The notes: generated by a model not told the origin, from the sequence alone. A stretch of DNA of 64,000 nt from CAIWAH01 sp964602595 (GCA_964602595.1 CAZRRO010000007.1:62001-126000); one strand, 5' to 3'; shown: positions 18,453 to 27,263, counted from the first letter of the stretch. Numbers and translations: made by a program.

Positions 18453-18688
18453 ACGCCGCTGCCGGCATGTTTCGCGGTGGGCTTTAGCCGGAACAGTGCA
18501 ATCAGCGCGAGGAAAGCCTTCGTCCGCCGAGGCACAGCGTTGTCGGAAGAACTCGGATGATTGCGCCTTCAAAATGGAGGGGAAGCGTGTGCGGGTTTAC
18601 CGGAGAGTGCGCGGAACCCCAAAGCCGCGGGATTGACATCCATATCGGGAATTTATCCCGTGCTTCCTTTCACCGCAATTGTCCACCC

Positions 18689-19528
18689 ATGCAAGAGCTC
18701 AACTTACCTTCCGATCTCGTCATCTTTCTCCGTGGCCGAAGGGAATTGGTCTATCCGGCCGCAGATTGTGAGGTCGGTGCGGTGGTGCTGGAATGGCTGG
18801 AGGACTTGGAGTTGTCCAAGGCCGAGGTGCACGTAGACGGCGAAGAGATGTTTGCGGACGATCCCCACTTCGGAGAAGCAGGCCACTACGTCATTCCGTG
18901 CGTATCTCTTTTGCTGGACTGTGCAGGCTATCTGCCGTGGGGAATCCTTTGCTGGTTTCCGACCGAGCGACAGTTCGGGACTGTGGATAGCGACCACGGC
19001 AAGGTCGTGTTGTTTGGTCCCGAAATCGGGTGGTCGGAAATCGTCCATGAGCCAGCGAGATGGTTGAGCCTTCAGTGGAGCGAGACGGCGCCAGAATGCA
19101 TCCGACCGCGCGGCGGTTATCCGTTTGTTCCGGTTACTCAGGACGGGGAAGGGCTGGATCAGGCATTGGAGGCTACGCGGGCACGGCTCGCGGCACTGGA
19201 AGCAAAGTGCTGGCGCAGAGGCATTGTCGATGAAACGAACCATGCTGGGTTTATTCGCGGTGAGATCGAGGCGCTGGAATCATTGTTGCTTCAAAAGGCT
19301 GCGTCGGTGCGTCCGGCGGGTGGAATTCAGGCAGCGATGGCGCCCGAATACCGTGATGAGCACGAATCCGCTGCTGAAGCCGTTCCGGAAGGCTTTGCCG
19401 CGCTACTCAGGCAACAATTGTTGGTTCTGGAGGGAATGGTCGCCAAGGCTCCGGTTGCGCAGCAGGAGCAGATTCGCGCCCAAATGGACGCGATCCGAAA
19501 GCAGGTAGGTCGAAGTGGCGACAAGTAA
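18689..19528 (+). CDS. hypothetical protein with C-terminal coiled coil
   Basis: I do not recognise this 279-residue protein. The N-terminal half (about 1-140) is a mixed alpha/beta domain (LVIFLRGRRELVYPAADCEV, DHGKVVLFGPEIGWSEI) of the kind seen in small immunity-like or adaptor proteins; the C-terminal half has two charged helices (about 150-200 and 235-279). There is no signal peptide or membrane segment. ATG 18689 is chosen; the frame extends upstream to 18557 with unlikely sequence. Base composition is clearly lower in GC than its neighbours, so it may be acquired. The 236 bases before it (18453-18688) hold nothing I can name. Confidence 0.65.
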   Translation: MQELNLPSDLVIFLRGRRELVYPAADCEVGAVVLEWLEDLELSKAEVHVDGEEMFADDPHFGEAGHYVIPCVSLLLDCAGYLPWGILCWFPTERQFGTVDSDHGKVVLFGPEIGWSEIVHEPARWLSLQWSETAPECIRPRGGYPFVPVTQDGEGLDQALEATRARLAALEAKCWRRGIVDETNHAGFIRGEIEALESLLLQKAASVRPAGGIQAAMAPEYRDEHESAAEAVPEGFAALLRQQLLVLEGMVAKAPVAQQEQIRAQMDAIRKQVGRSGDK

Positions 19529-19594
19529 CGGGGTTTGTATGGCATTCATGGGTCTTCCTCCGGGGAGCGCCACCGCGTAGGTTTCGCCTGCCGC

Positions 19595-20215
19595 ATGAAA
19601 CGCATTCAGGCTTGGTTTCCCACCTTTCTCTACTGTGACCGCCTCCAGCGTGGCTCTTGGCAACGCTTCAACCGCGAGTTGCTCAAGGAGTGCTACCAGA
19701 TCCGCGATTTCGACGAGGCCGGGCAGAAGTGGTCGGCCAAGAACTACCCCGGCGGGTTCACCAGCTACGGTTCGATGGACAAGCTGCACCAGTTTTCGTC
19801 CACGTTCATGGACTTGGAGCAGCTCATCGACCGGCATGTGATGGCCTATGCGCGTGCCTTGGAATGGGACTTGGGTGATCGCGGCCTCGCGATGACCGAT
19901 TGCTGGCTGAACATCATGCCGCATCGCACCGCGCACAGCCTGCACCTGCACCCGAACTCCGTGGTCAGCGGGACTTACTATGTCGCCACGCCGAAGGGTT
20001 GCGCCGGCCTCAAGTTTGAGGACCCGCGCCTGAGCAAGTTCATGGCGGCGCCGCCCCGGAAGGCAAAAACCAAGCCGGCCAACCAACTGTTCGCAAACTA
20101 CCCGGCCGAGGCCGGCAACGTGGTGCTCTTCGAGAGCTGGGTTCGCCACGAGGTGACGGCGAACCCGGTCGAAGCGGAGCGTGTCAGCATCAGCTTCAAC
20201 TACGACTGGGCCTGA
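19595..20215 (+). CDS. putative 2-oxoglutarate/Fe(II)-dependent oxygenase (TIGR02466-like)
   Basis: This 206-residue protein follows the TIGR02466 family: N-terminal WFPTFLYCDRL, the central MTDCWLNIMPHRTAHSLHLH with the first iron-binding His residues, the SGTYYVATPKGCAGLKFEDPR strand pair, and the C-terminal VLFESWVRHEV (second His) with RVSISFNYD (2-oxoglutarate-binding Arg). These are double-stranded beta-helix oxygenases; no substrate is known. ATG 19595 gives the family length. Confidence 0.85.
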   Translation: MKRIQAWFPTFLYCDRLQRGSWQRFNRELLKECYQIRDFDEAGQKWSAKNYPGGFTSYGSMDKLHQFSSTFMDLEQLIDRHVMAYARALEWDLGDRGLAMTDCWLNIMPHRTAHSLHLHPNSVVSGTYYVATPKGCAGLKFEDPRLSKFMAAPPRKAKTKPANQLFANYPAEAGNVVLFESWVRHEVTANPVEAERVSISFNYDWA

Positions 20216-20301
20216 GGCCCGGAGCCGCGCTGTCGTTTGGTGCCGAAACGTCCCGGCGAGGCTCCCTCGCCAAACTCAACTTCGGGCCCTAGTTTTGCCG
20301 C

Positions 20302-21078
20302 ATGGATCTGCGCGGAAAAGTCGTGGTAATCACCGGCGCAAGCAGCGGATTTGGCGCCGCCGCTGCGTTGGCCTTTGCGGAACAGGGCTGTCACTTGGTC
20401 CTCGGCGCCCGTCGCACGGACCGGTTGGCGGAGGTCGCGAGCGAGGCGGGGCGTTCCGGGGCGGCCTCGGTCCAATACCAACGCCTTGATGTTGCTGATA
20501 CCGCGGACGTGGAGCGTTACGCCGCGTGGGTCCGGTCGGCGCAGCCGCGCGTGGATGTGCTCATCAACAACGCCGGTGGCGCGCATGGCTTGGACCCGGT
20601 CGCGACCGGCAAGGACGCCGACTGGGAAGCCATGGTGCAGTCCAATTTCCTCGGCGTGCTCCGGGTCACCCGGGCGCTGCTGCCGCTCTTGCCGCACCAT
20701 GCGGGCGCGTATGTCCTGAACATCGGCTCCATCGCGGGCCATACCGCCTACGAAGGTGGAGCGGTGTATTGTGGGGTGAAAGCGGCTGAGCGAATCGCCA
20801 CCCAGGCGCTGCGCCTCGAACTGAACGGCACCGGGATCCGTGTGGGTTCGTTGGACCCGGGCATGGCGGAAACCGAGTTCTCGTTGGTCCGCTTCAAGGG
20901 TGACACCGGTCGGGCCGCCAAGGTCTACGAAGGTGCCATCCCCCTGAGCGGAGGCGACGTGGCTGCCGCGATGGTCTGGATGGTGTCCCAGCCCGCGCAC
21001 GTCTGCGTCGACGAGATTATCCTGAAGCCGACGGACCAGGCGGCCTTTCACAAGGTGTATCGCCGGCCCAAGGCGTAG
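20302..21078 (+). CDS. SDR family NAD(P)-dependent oxidoreductase (YdfG-like)
   Basis: This 258-residue enzyme has the classical short-chain dehydrogenase motifs: cofactor site ITGASSGFGAAAALAF at the N-terminus with ARR after the second strand (an NADP preference), the NNAGG motif, the catalytic Ser in NIGSIAGHTAY and YxxxK as YCGVK, and the LDPGMAETEFS segment after strand 6. It is closest to YdfG/serine 3-dehydrogenase-like members acting on 3-hydroxy acids, but the substrate is an inference. It converges on uppP with a 5-base gap. Confidence 0.92.
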   Translation: MDLRGKVVVITGASSGFGAAAALAFAEQGCHLVLGARRTDRLAEVASEAGRSGAASVQYQRLDVADTADVERYAAWVRSAQPRVDVLINNAGGAHGLDPVATGKDADWEAMVQSNFLGVLRVTRALLPLLPHHAGAYVLNIGSIAGHTAYEGGAVYCGVKAAERIATQALRLELNGTGIRVGSLDPGMAETEFSLVRFKGDTGRAAKVYEGAIPLSGGDVAAAMVWMVSQPAHVCVDEIILKPTDQAAFHKVYRRPKA

Positions 21079-21083
21079 GCCGT

Positions 21084-21863
21084 TCACCTCACCAGCAGGA
21101 GGATCGCGGCGCCGACCGCGATCCGATACCAGCCGAAGCTGCTGAAGCTGTGGTTGCGCACGTAGCCCAGCAGCCACTTCACGACGACAAACGCGGTGAC
21201 CGCGGCCACCAGGGTTCCCAGAGCAATCATCGCCCACGGTTCGTGCGCCTCATGTCCCTTGAACGAATCCAGCGTCTCCTTGGCGCCCGCGGCGAGCAGG
21301 GTGGGGATGCCCAGGAGGAAGGAAAATTCCGTCGCCGCCGACCGGCTGAGGCCGAGCGCCAGGGCCAGCAGAATGGTGGTTCCGGAGCGCGAGGCGCCCG
21401 GGAAACCGACCGCCAGCAACTGGCCGACGCCGACTGCCAGCGCGATGGTCCACGTCACGGTTTCAGTGGCTGACCGCCCGCGAAGCCAACGTTCCAACCC
21501 GACGAACAGAACGCCGCCGATCAGCGTCGCCCACGCGATTGGCGCGGTGTCTTTCGGCAGCTTGAGGCCTGCCTTCTTCAGGGCGAGTCCGCCGACGGCT
21601 GTGAGCACGAAGGCTGCGCCGAGCTTGAGCAAATAGTCGCGGTTTTCGGGTTTTGACCATCCCAGCACCAAGGTTTTGGCCCGTTCGGCGAAGACCGCGA
21701 GCACGGCCAGGACCGCCCCGCTTTGGATGACCACGTTGAACAATTCGCTGCGGTGTCCCAGCCAATGCTCGGCCAGCAGCAGGTGGCCGGTGGACGAGAT
21801 GGGCAGGAACTCGGTAATCCCCTCAATGGCCCCCAGCAGCACAACGGCAATCCAGTCTGACAT
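21084..21863 (-). CDS. uppP: undecaprenyl-diphosphatase
   Basis: This 259-residue inner-membrane phosphatase recycles undecaprenyl diphosphate for peptidoglycan and other envelope polymers. Both family motifs are present: EGITEFLPISSTGHLLLA near the N-terminus and PGASRSGTTILLALALGLSR in the second half, with about eight membrane helices. ATG 21863 begins MSDWIAVVLLGAIEG; a longer frame to 22139 would add 92 non-membrane residues and is rejected. Confidence 0.96.
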   Translation of the reverse strand: MSDWIAVVLLGAIEGITEFLPISSTGHLLLAEHWLGHRSELFNVVIQSGAVLAVLAVFAERAKTLVLGWSKPENRDYLLKLGAAFVLTAVGGLALKKAGLKLPKDTAPIAWATLIGGVLFVGLERWLRGRSATETVTWTIALAVGVGQLLAVGFPGASRSGTTILLALALGLSRSAATEFSFLLGIPTLLAAGAKETLDSFKGHEAHEPWAMIALGTLVAAVTAFVVVKWLLGYVRNHSFSSFGWYRIAVGAAILLLVR

Positions 21864-22019
21864 GCGCGCGATGAACCTGATTTGCCACCGGTCCAGCAAG
21901 CCCAATCCGGTTGGGCGATGCCCCACGAAAGGCTCTCCAGTCCGCCTTTCGGCCGGTGAAAGCCAGATTTCCGCTAAAGCTCCCGTGAAGATTGCCGATG
22001 GATAAATTAGAAGAACACC

Positions 22020-22047
22020 TTGACGGAACGGGCCCGGCCCGTATTTT
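22020..22047 (+). promoter_or_regulatory. possible sigma-70 promoter upstream of a structured leader/ncRNA
   Basis: TTGACG (22020-22025) and TATTTT (22042-22047) with 16 bases between. A transcript from here would begin near 22054, run through the hairpins described for 22054-22233, and either stop at the terminator or read into the gene at 22331. Confidence 0.4.
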
Positions 22048-22053
22048 CCGCCC

Positions 22054-22233
22054 GCTCTTTGGAACGCAGGACTAAACAATTTCGGGTGCTGGCGAGCAGT
22101 CGCTGACACCCAACCAATTTCCCATCCGAATTTGTTCACCGGTTGGGAATCTCTACATAGTCCTACTGAACTGTTTCTGAAAATTCCCCCGGGCGGTAGT
22201 TCACCCTCTGAACGCCGCCCGGGTTTATTTTTT
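22054..22233 (+). ncRNA. candidate structured leader or small RNA ending in an intrinsic terminator
   Basis: No ORF occupies 21864-22330. Within it, AGGACTA (22068-22074) pairs perfectly with TAGTCCT (22158-22164) and encloses a hairpin GGGTG/CACCC (22084-22088 with 22107-22111, inner stem GCGA/TCGC). An alternative helix CCCAACC/GGTTGGG (22109-22115 with 22141-22147) shares bases with that hairpin, so the two exclude each other. A strong terminator follows at once. This looks like an attenuator or riboswitch leader for the gene at 22331, or a free small RNA. I do not recognise a known class; the ends are estimates. Confidence 0.4.
22188..22233 (+). terminator. intrinsic terminator with no gene before it on this strand
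   Basis: CCCGGGCGG (22188-22196) pairs perfectly with CCGCCCGGG (22215-22223); inside it GTTCA pairs with TGAAC around a CCCTC loop. TTTATTTTTT follows. It lies 98 bases before the start of the gene at 22331 and there is no plus-strand gene between it and 21078. Confidence 0.8.
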
Positions 22234-22330
22234 CCGGGGGGCGGATTCGCGCCGCCCGATTGGGGCTGCCCTCAAGTTTCCGGCGGCAATGGTCGAATAC
22301 TGCCCGAGTGAAACTGGAAACTTTCCCAAC

Positions 22331-23749
22331 ATGAGCTTTCCTCCGCGCCGTATGGCAGACCGACCTGATACCCACCAGAAGGCGCTCCAGATCAACCTCG
22401 ACCCCGGCAAATACGGCGTCTTCGCCGAGATCGGCGCCGGCCAGGAAGTTGCCCGTTGGTTTTTCCGGGTCGGCGGCGCGGCCGGGACCATTGCCAAGAG
22501 CATCTCCGCTTACGACATGACCGTAAGCGACGCCATCTACGGGCCCAGCGATCGTTACGTCGGCAAAAATCGGCTCATCTCCATGCTGACCCACGAGCAC
22601 AAATTGCTCGTCGAACGCCTGGCCGCCCAACGTGGCGCCAGCACCCGTTTCTTCGTTTTCGCCGACACGGTCACCGCCAAGAGTTTTGTGAGGCGGGACG
22701 AAACCCACGGTTGGATGGGAATCCGGTTCCAGGCCGAGCCGGGCGGTCCGCCCAACGACATCCTGATGCACGTGCGCATGGCGGACCGGGAGAACTTCCA
22801 GCAGGCCGAGGCGTTGGGAATCCTCGGCGTGAACCTTATCCATGCCGCGCTCTACGACACACCCAACGTGCATCGCATCGTCGAGGCATTGCTGGACCAG
22901 TTGTCCATCGAACGTATCGAGGTGGATGTGATCGACTTCGAGGGGCCGGCCTTCCAGGGCGTGGATAACCGCCTGGTTTCGCTCCAGTTGGTGGAGCGCG
23001 GCCTGACGAATGCCGCGATGTTCACGCCGGATGGCAAGATCGTCCAACCTGCCGAACTCATCTACAAACGGCCGGTGCTCATTCAGCGCGGCAGCTTCCG
23101 GCCGCCCACCAAGGTGTCGGTGGACATGATCCGCTACGCCCAGGCGCAGTTTGTGCAGGAACCCGACGTCGAAGGGAAGGACGTGCGGGTCGTCCTCGAA
23201 ATGACGCTCAAGAACCTCAACGTTGAGGGCAAGATCAACCACCGCGACTTCCTGGACCGGGCCGACTTGCTGGCCACGCTGGGGCATCCGGTGATGATTT
23301 CCAACTACGGCGAGTTTTTCCGGCTCGCCTCGTATTTCTTCCGCTACACCAAGATGCCGATCGGGATCGTCATGGGCGTCCCGACCCTCCGGGAGCTGTT
23401 TGACGAGAAGTATTACGCGGAGCTCGACGGCGGTATTCTGGAGTCGTTCGGCCGGATGTTCAAAAACGCGCTGAAACTCTACGCCTACCCGCTGCGCGAT
23501 CCGAAATCGGGTTCCATCATCACGGTTGGCAACCTCCGCGTCGCGCCGCACCTCCAGCACCTCTACGACTACCTGTTCGAGAACCACTTCATCCAGCCCA
23601 TCCGGGACGTCAACGAGGCGAACATGGACATCTTTTCACGTGAGGTGCTGGCGCAAATCCAGGCCAACACGCCCGGCTGGGAAAACAGCGTGCCGGTCCA
23701 GGTCGCCGAGATGATCAAGCAACGCCAATTGCTCGGCTACCCGGGTTAA
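22331..23749 (+). CDS. conserved protein of unknown function (family often misnamed TonB receptor or nicotinate-nucleotide adenylyltransferase)
   Basis: This 472-residue cytosolic protein belongs to a conserved family I recognise by its blocks: LDPGKYGVFAEIGAGQEVAR near the N-terminus, SAYDMTVSDAIYGPSDRYV, FFVFADTVTAKSF, HGWMGIRFQ, QGVDNRLVSLQLVERGLTNA, and GVPTLRELFDEKYY. Database names for the family are inconsistent and poorly founded. It has no signal peptide, TonB box or beta-barrel, and no HxGH nucleotidyltransferase motif that I can see. ATG 22331 is chosen over 22352. It follows a probable terminator-containing leader, so its expression may be attenuated. It is monocistronic. Confidence 0.85.
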   Translation: MSFPPRRMADRPDTHQKALQINLDPGKYGVFAEIGAGQEVARWFFRVGGAAGTIAKSISAYDMTVSDAIYGPSDRYVGKNRLISMLTHEHKLLVERLAAQRGASTRFFVFADTVTAKSFVRRDETHGWMGIRFQAEPGGPPNDILMHVRMADRENFQQAEALGILGVNLIHAALYDTPNVHRIVEALLDQLSIERIEVDVIDFEGPAFQGVDNRLVSLQLVERGLTNAAMFTPDGKIVQPAELIYKRPVLIQRGSFRPPTKVSVDMIRYAQAQFVQEPDVEGKDVRVVLEMTLKNLNVEGKINHRDFLDRADLLATLGHPVMISNYGEFFRLASYFFRYTKMPIGIVMGVPTLRELFDEKYYAELDGGILESFGRMFKNALKLYAYPLRDPKSGSIITVGNLRVAPHLQHLYDYLFENHFIQPIRDVNEANMDIFSREVLAQIQANTPGWENSVPVQVAEMIKQRQLLGYPG

Positions 23750-23763
23750 GTTCTCGGATGGGA

Positions 23764-24525
23764 CTATTTGACGCTGTCCCAAGCCAGCTTGGCGGCCAGC
23801 GCCAACACCATGGACAGGAAGATCGGTCGGATCAGGCGGGAACCGCCCTTCACCGCGGCCTTGGCGCCCAATCGGCCGCCCAACATCTGCCCGGCCGCCA
23901 TGGTCAGGCCGAGACCGAAGCGGACGTGGCCCGCCGCAAGGAAGACCGCGAGCGACGCCAGGTTGCTGGTGAGATTCATCGCCTTCGTATAGGCGGTCGC
24001 CGCCAGCAAATCGAGGCCGAGGAACAGGATGCACGCGACCGTCCAGAATGTGCCCGTGCCGGGTCCGAAGAATCCGTCGTAAAAGCCGATGAGCAGCCCG
24101 AACAGTAGCGCGAAGGCGGGGCGGGGCATCCGCGGCGGCCGGGCTTCCCGTCCAAGATCCGGCTTGAGCCAGGTGTAGATCGCAATGCCGGCCAGCAGGA
24201 TCGGAATCACCGGGCGCAGGAGGTCTGGCTTCATTTGGGTCACCATCGCCGCCCCGGCGACGGCGCCCACCAGCGTAGCCAGGACGCCGGCGCGAAGTTC
24301 CACCCATTTCAGCAGCCCGTGGCTGGCGTAATGCCAGGTTGCCACCGAAGTGCCGCACGCCGATTGGAATTTGTTCGTGCCGAGCGCGTCCTTCGGATCC
24401 ATGCCCGTGGCCAGCAGCGCGGGCACGGTGAGCAGGCCGCCACCGCCGGCAATCGCGTCCACGAAGCCGGCCACGAGGCCGGTCGCAAACAGCGTCGGAT
24501 ACCACCACCAGGCGAGTTCGGTCAC
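23764..24525 (-). CDS. TSUP/TauE-SafE family membrane transporter
   Basis: This 253-residue membrane protein has about eight helices and the two family repeats: AGFVDAIAGGGGLLTVPALL near the N-terminus followed by ALGTNKFQS, and GFYDGFFGPGTGTFW followed by AYTKAMNLTSNLASL in the second half. TSUP proteins export or import sulfite, sulfoacetate and similar organosulfur anions. GTG 24525 is chosen: the frame is open to 24699, but that would overlap the divergent gene and add a hydrophilic head. Confidence 0.92.
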   Translation of the reverse strand: MTELAWWWYPTLFATGLVAGFVDAIAGGGGLLTVPALLATGMDPKDALGTNKFQSACGTSVATWHYASHGLLKWVELRAGVLATLVGAVAGAAMVTQMKPDLLRPVIPILLAGIAIYTWLKPDLGREARPPRMPRPAFALLFGLLIGFYDGFFGPGTGTFWTVACILFLGLDLLAATAYTKAMNLTSNLASLAVFLAAGHVRFGLGLTMAAGQMLGGRLGAKAAVKGGSRLIRPIFLSMVLALAAKLAWDSVK

Positions 24526-24624
24526 GGCGCGGAGCGTGTAGCCTCGAAACCGGAAGTTCGAGGCCGAACGGGGCGGCGCGGTTGCCCGTTGTTCGCTTCG
24601 GCCTGATTTGCTTTGCTCCGCCGC

Positions 24625-26391
24625 ATGTTGTCGACCGTCCGCGGTGCCGCCGTCGTAATGCTTGGGTTGTCCGCCGGGTTTCTCGTGGCCCAGGAGCAAC
24701 CCCGAGCCGAGGAATACAAGCTCGGCCCGGATTCCGAGCGGAAAGCCGACGTGCCGAAAGGCTTGGTGCTTAAGCAGGCCTTCAATGCCGGCCTAAACAG
24801 CGTTTTTCCGGGCACCGAGCGTGACTATTGGGTCTACGTGCCGAAGCAATATGATGGTTCGAAGCCGGCCGCGCTGATGGTGTTCCAGGACGGTGGCGGC
24901 TACGTCGGTGAGGGTGGCCAGTGGCGCGTGCCCATCGTCTTCGACAACCTGATCGCGAAGGGGGAAATGCCGGTGACCATCGGCGTCTTCATCAACCCCG
25001 GCGTGGTGCCATCCAGCAACGGGACCAACGCCCTGCCGCGTTACAACCGCAGCTACGAATACGACGGCCTGGGCGACCGCTACGCTCGGTTCCTGATCAA
25101 CGAACTGCTGCCCGAGGTGCAGAAGACCTACCTGATCACGCCCGATCCCGAGGGCCACGCCATCGCCGGGGCCAGCAGCGGCGCGATTGCGGCCTTCACC
25201 GCGGCGTGGGAACGGCCCGACTATTTCCGGCGGGTCTTCTCGACCATCGGCACCTACGTCGGCCTGCGCGGCGGCAACGACTATCCGACGTTGGTCCGCA
25301 AGCTTGAGCCCAAGCCCCTGCGGGTGTTCCTGCAGGATGGTTTCAACGACCAGAACATTTACGGCGGCAACTGGTGGATCGCGAACCAGGACATGTTCAG
25401 CGCGCTCCAGTTCGCGGGCTACGAGGTCGAGAAGGTCTGGGGGATGGGCGGCCACGACGGCAAGCAGGGCGGCGCCATTTTCCCCGATGCGATGCGCTGG
25501 CTCTGGAAAGGCTATCCGGGTGCGTCTATCCAGCGGGGCAACGGTGAGAAGCATCTCGCCGCCCAACTGCTCGCCGGCGACTGGGAGCTTGTCGGCCGCG
25601 GTTACCAATTGCCGGCCGGATTGTGCGCCAATGAGAAGGGCGAAGTCTTCTTCACCGATGCGCCGGAGAATCGCATCTACCGCATCGGGCTCGATGGTTC
25701 GGTGAAGCTGCTTCGTTCGGACACCAGCGGCGCGGCCGCCATGGTTTTGGCGCCGGACGGCGCCCTCATTGCCACCCAGCCTGGCGCCAGGCGGCTCGTG
25801 GCCTTGGAAGGCGAGAACGGTGAGAAGTTCATCACCACCGAGGTTGCCGCGAAGGAACTGACGGTCTCCCACCAGGGCATTACCTACTTCACCGAGCCGC
25901 GGACCCGTTCCGTGAAAGCGCTGGGCAAGGATGGCAAGGTGACCACGCTCGACACCGGCATCGAATTCCCCGCCGCCGTCTGCCTGTCGCCGGACCAGAC
26001 GTTGCTCTACGTGAGCGACCTGCTGGGCCAGTTCGTCTACAGCTTCCAGATTCAAGCCGATGGTTCGCTTGCCTTCAAACAGCCCTACTACCATTTGCAT
26101 CTGCCCGACGATCCGCGCGGCGCCGGCGCGGACGGCCTGTGCGTCGACACCGACGGCCGCCTCTATGTGGCGACCGAACTGGGGGTCCAGTTTTGCGATC
26201 AGGCCGGCCGGGTGAATGGCATTCTTGGCAAGCCCGAGCCCGGCGCTTGGGCCAGTGATGTCTGCTTTGGTGGCAAGGACGGCAATGAACTTTTCCTTGC
26301 CGCGGGCGACAAGGTGTGGAAACGCCGCCTCAAGGCCCGAGGCGCCCAACCCTACGCGGCCCCCGTCCGGCCTGCCGCTCCCCGCCTATGA
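24625..26391 (+). CDS. secreted esterase (enterochelin-esterase-like) fused to SMP-30/gluconolactonase-like propeller
   Basis: This 588-residue protein has a signal peptide (VVMLGLSAGFLVAQ), an esterase D/ferric-enterobactin-hydrolase-like domain (about 30-300) with GERDYWVYVPKQYDGS-type start, nucleophile elbow AGASSGAIAAF and catalytic His in GMGGHDGKQGG, then a beta-propeller (about 315-565) of the SMP-30/gluconolactonase type (GLCANEKGEVFFTDAPENRIYRI, LCVDTDGRLYVATELGVQ). The fusion suggests sequential ester and lactone hydrolysis of a carbohydrate outside the cytoplasm. Its stop overlaps the next start as ATGA. Confidence 0.9.
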   Translation: MLSTVRGAAVVMLGLSAGFLVAQEQPRAEEYKLGPDSERKADVPKGLVLKQAFNAGLNSVFPGTERDYWVYVPKQYDGSKPAALMVFQDGGGYVGEGGQWRVPIVFDNLIAKGEMPVTIGVFINPGVVPSSNGTNALPRYNRSYEYDGLGDRYARFLINELLPEVQKTYLITPDPEGHAIAGASSGAIAAFTAAWERPDYFRRVFSTIGTYVGLRGGNDYPTLVRKLEPKPLRVFLQDGFNDQNIYGGNWWIANQDMFSALQFAGYEVEKVWGMGGHDGKQGGAIFPDAMRWLWKGYPGASIQRGNGEKHLAAQLLAGDWELVGRGYQLPAGLCANEKGEVFFTDAPENRIYRIGLDGSVKLLRSDTSGAAAMVLAPDGALIATQPGARRLVALEGENGEKFITTEVAAKELTVSHQGITYFTEPRTRSVKALGKDGKVTTLDTGIEFPAAVCLSPDQTLLYVSDLLGQFVYSFQIQADGSLAFKQPYYHLHLPDDPRGAGADGLCVDTDGRLYVATELGVQFCDQAGRVNGILGKPEPGAWASDVCFGGKDGNELFLAAGDKVWKRRLKARGAQPYAAPVRPAAPRL

Positions 26392-27140
26392 ATTCTGTCC
26401 CTGCCATGTCCGCCTACGAGGCCTACGTCGGGGTTGTCGAGGAACAGGCCCGCCGGGTGGCCACCACCCAACGGGCGGCGATCGAACTCGCCGGCCAATG
26501 GTTGGCGGAGGCGTTGGCCCGCCGCCGGTTTTTGTTCGCCTTCGGCACCGGCCATTCCCACATGATCGCCGAGGAGGTCTTCTATCGGGCGGGCGGCTTG
26601 GTCCGTGCCATCCCAATCTTGGAGGAGCCATTGATGCTGCATGAACACGCCGTGGATAGCAGTTGGAAGGAGCGCGAAGCCGGCTACGCCGAGCGGATTC
26701 TGGCCCGCTACCCGGTGGCGGCCGGTGACGTGGTGGTCATCGCCTCCAACGGCGGGCGAAACGCGGTGCCCATCGAAATGGCCCTCGGGGTTCGTGCTCG
26801 TGGGGCGAAAGCCGTGGCGATCACAAATCGGGAACAGACCATGGCTTGGCCTTCCCGCCATCCCAGCGGCCAACGGCTGGCCGAAGTGGCCGACGTGGTG
26901 ATCGACAACTGCGGGGTGAATGGCGACGCGACGTTGCAAATTCCCGGCCTGCCGACGGCGGTGGGTTCGACCTCGTCCATCACCGGCATTTTCATCGTCA
27001 ACCTCATCGTCCTGGCGGCGATGGAGCGGGCCGCTGCCGCGGGCGCACCGCCTGAGGTATACGTCAGCAGCAACACCAGCGGCGATGATCACAATGCCCG
27101 CCTGATCGCCGAAATGCGGGGATTCAACCCCCACCTGTGA
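26388..27140 (+). CDS. SIS domain-containing phosphosugar-binding protein
   Basis: This 250-residue protein has one sugar isomerase (SIS) domain: FLFAFGTGHSHMIAEEVFYRAGG (phosphate-binding Ser/His loop), VVVIASNGGRNAVPIEMAL (second loop) and KAVAITNREQTMAWPSRHPSG. It resembles the MurQ/YckB-like group that binds phosphosugars such as N-acetylmuramate 6-phosphate. ATG 26388 overlaps the stop of the esterase gene, so the two are coupled: a cytoplasmic sugar enzyme with an exported hydrolase. Substrate unknown. Confidence 0.88.
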   Translation: MNSVPAMSAYEAYVGVVEEQARRVATTQRAAIELAGQWLAEALARRRFLFAFGTGHSHMIAEEVFYRAGGLVRAIPILEEPLMLHEHAVDSSWKEREAGYAERILARYPVAAGDVVVIASNGGRNAVPIEMALGVRARGAKAVAITNREQTMAWPSRHPSGQRLAEVADVVIDNCGVNGDATLQIPGLPTAVGSTSSITGIFIVNLIVLAAMERAAAAGAPPEVYVSSNTSGDDHNARLIAEMRGFNPHL

Positions 27141-27205
27141 GGCGGAAGGGACGCGAAATTTGCGGGCGAAGCCGCTGACTATTTCGGGACAAACGAAATA
27201 AGGGC

Positions 27206-27234
27206 TTGCAGCGAATGCGGAACGCCGTTACTTA
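27206..27234 (+). promoter_or_regulatory. probable promoter of rpmB
   Basis: TTGCAG (27206-27211) and TACTTA (27229-27234) are separated by 17 bases and lie 29 bases before the rpmB start. Confidence 0.45.
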
Positions 27235-27263
27235 CGCCGCTCCTTTTAGACGTAAGGCAGAAT

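Noticed and set aside
22054..22233. 6S RNA or SRP RNA as identity of the structured intergenic RNA
   Set aside because: No SRP GGAA-tetraloop/AGCAG asymmetric loop, and no long rod with a central bubble as in 6S; the size fits 6S but the pairing does not.
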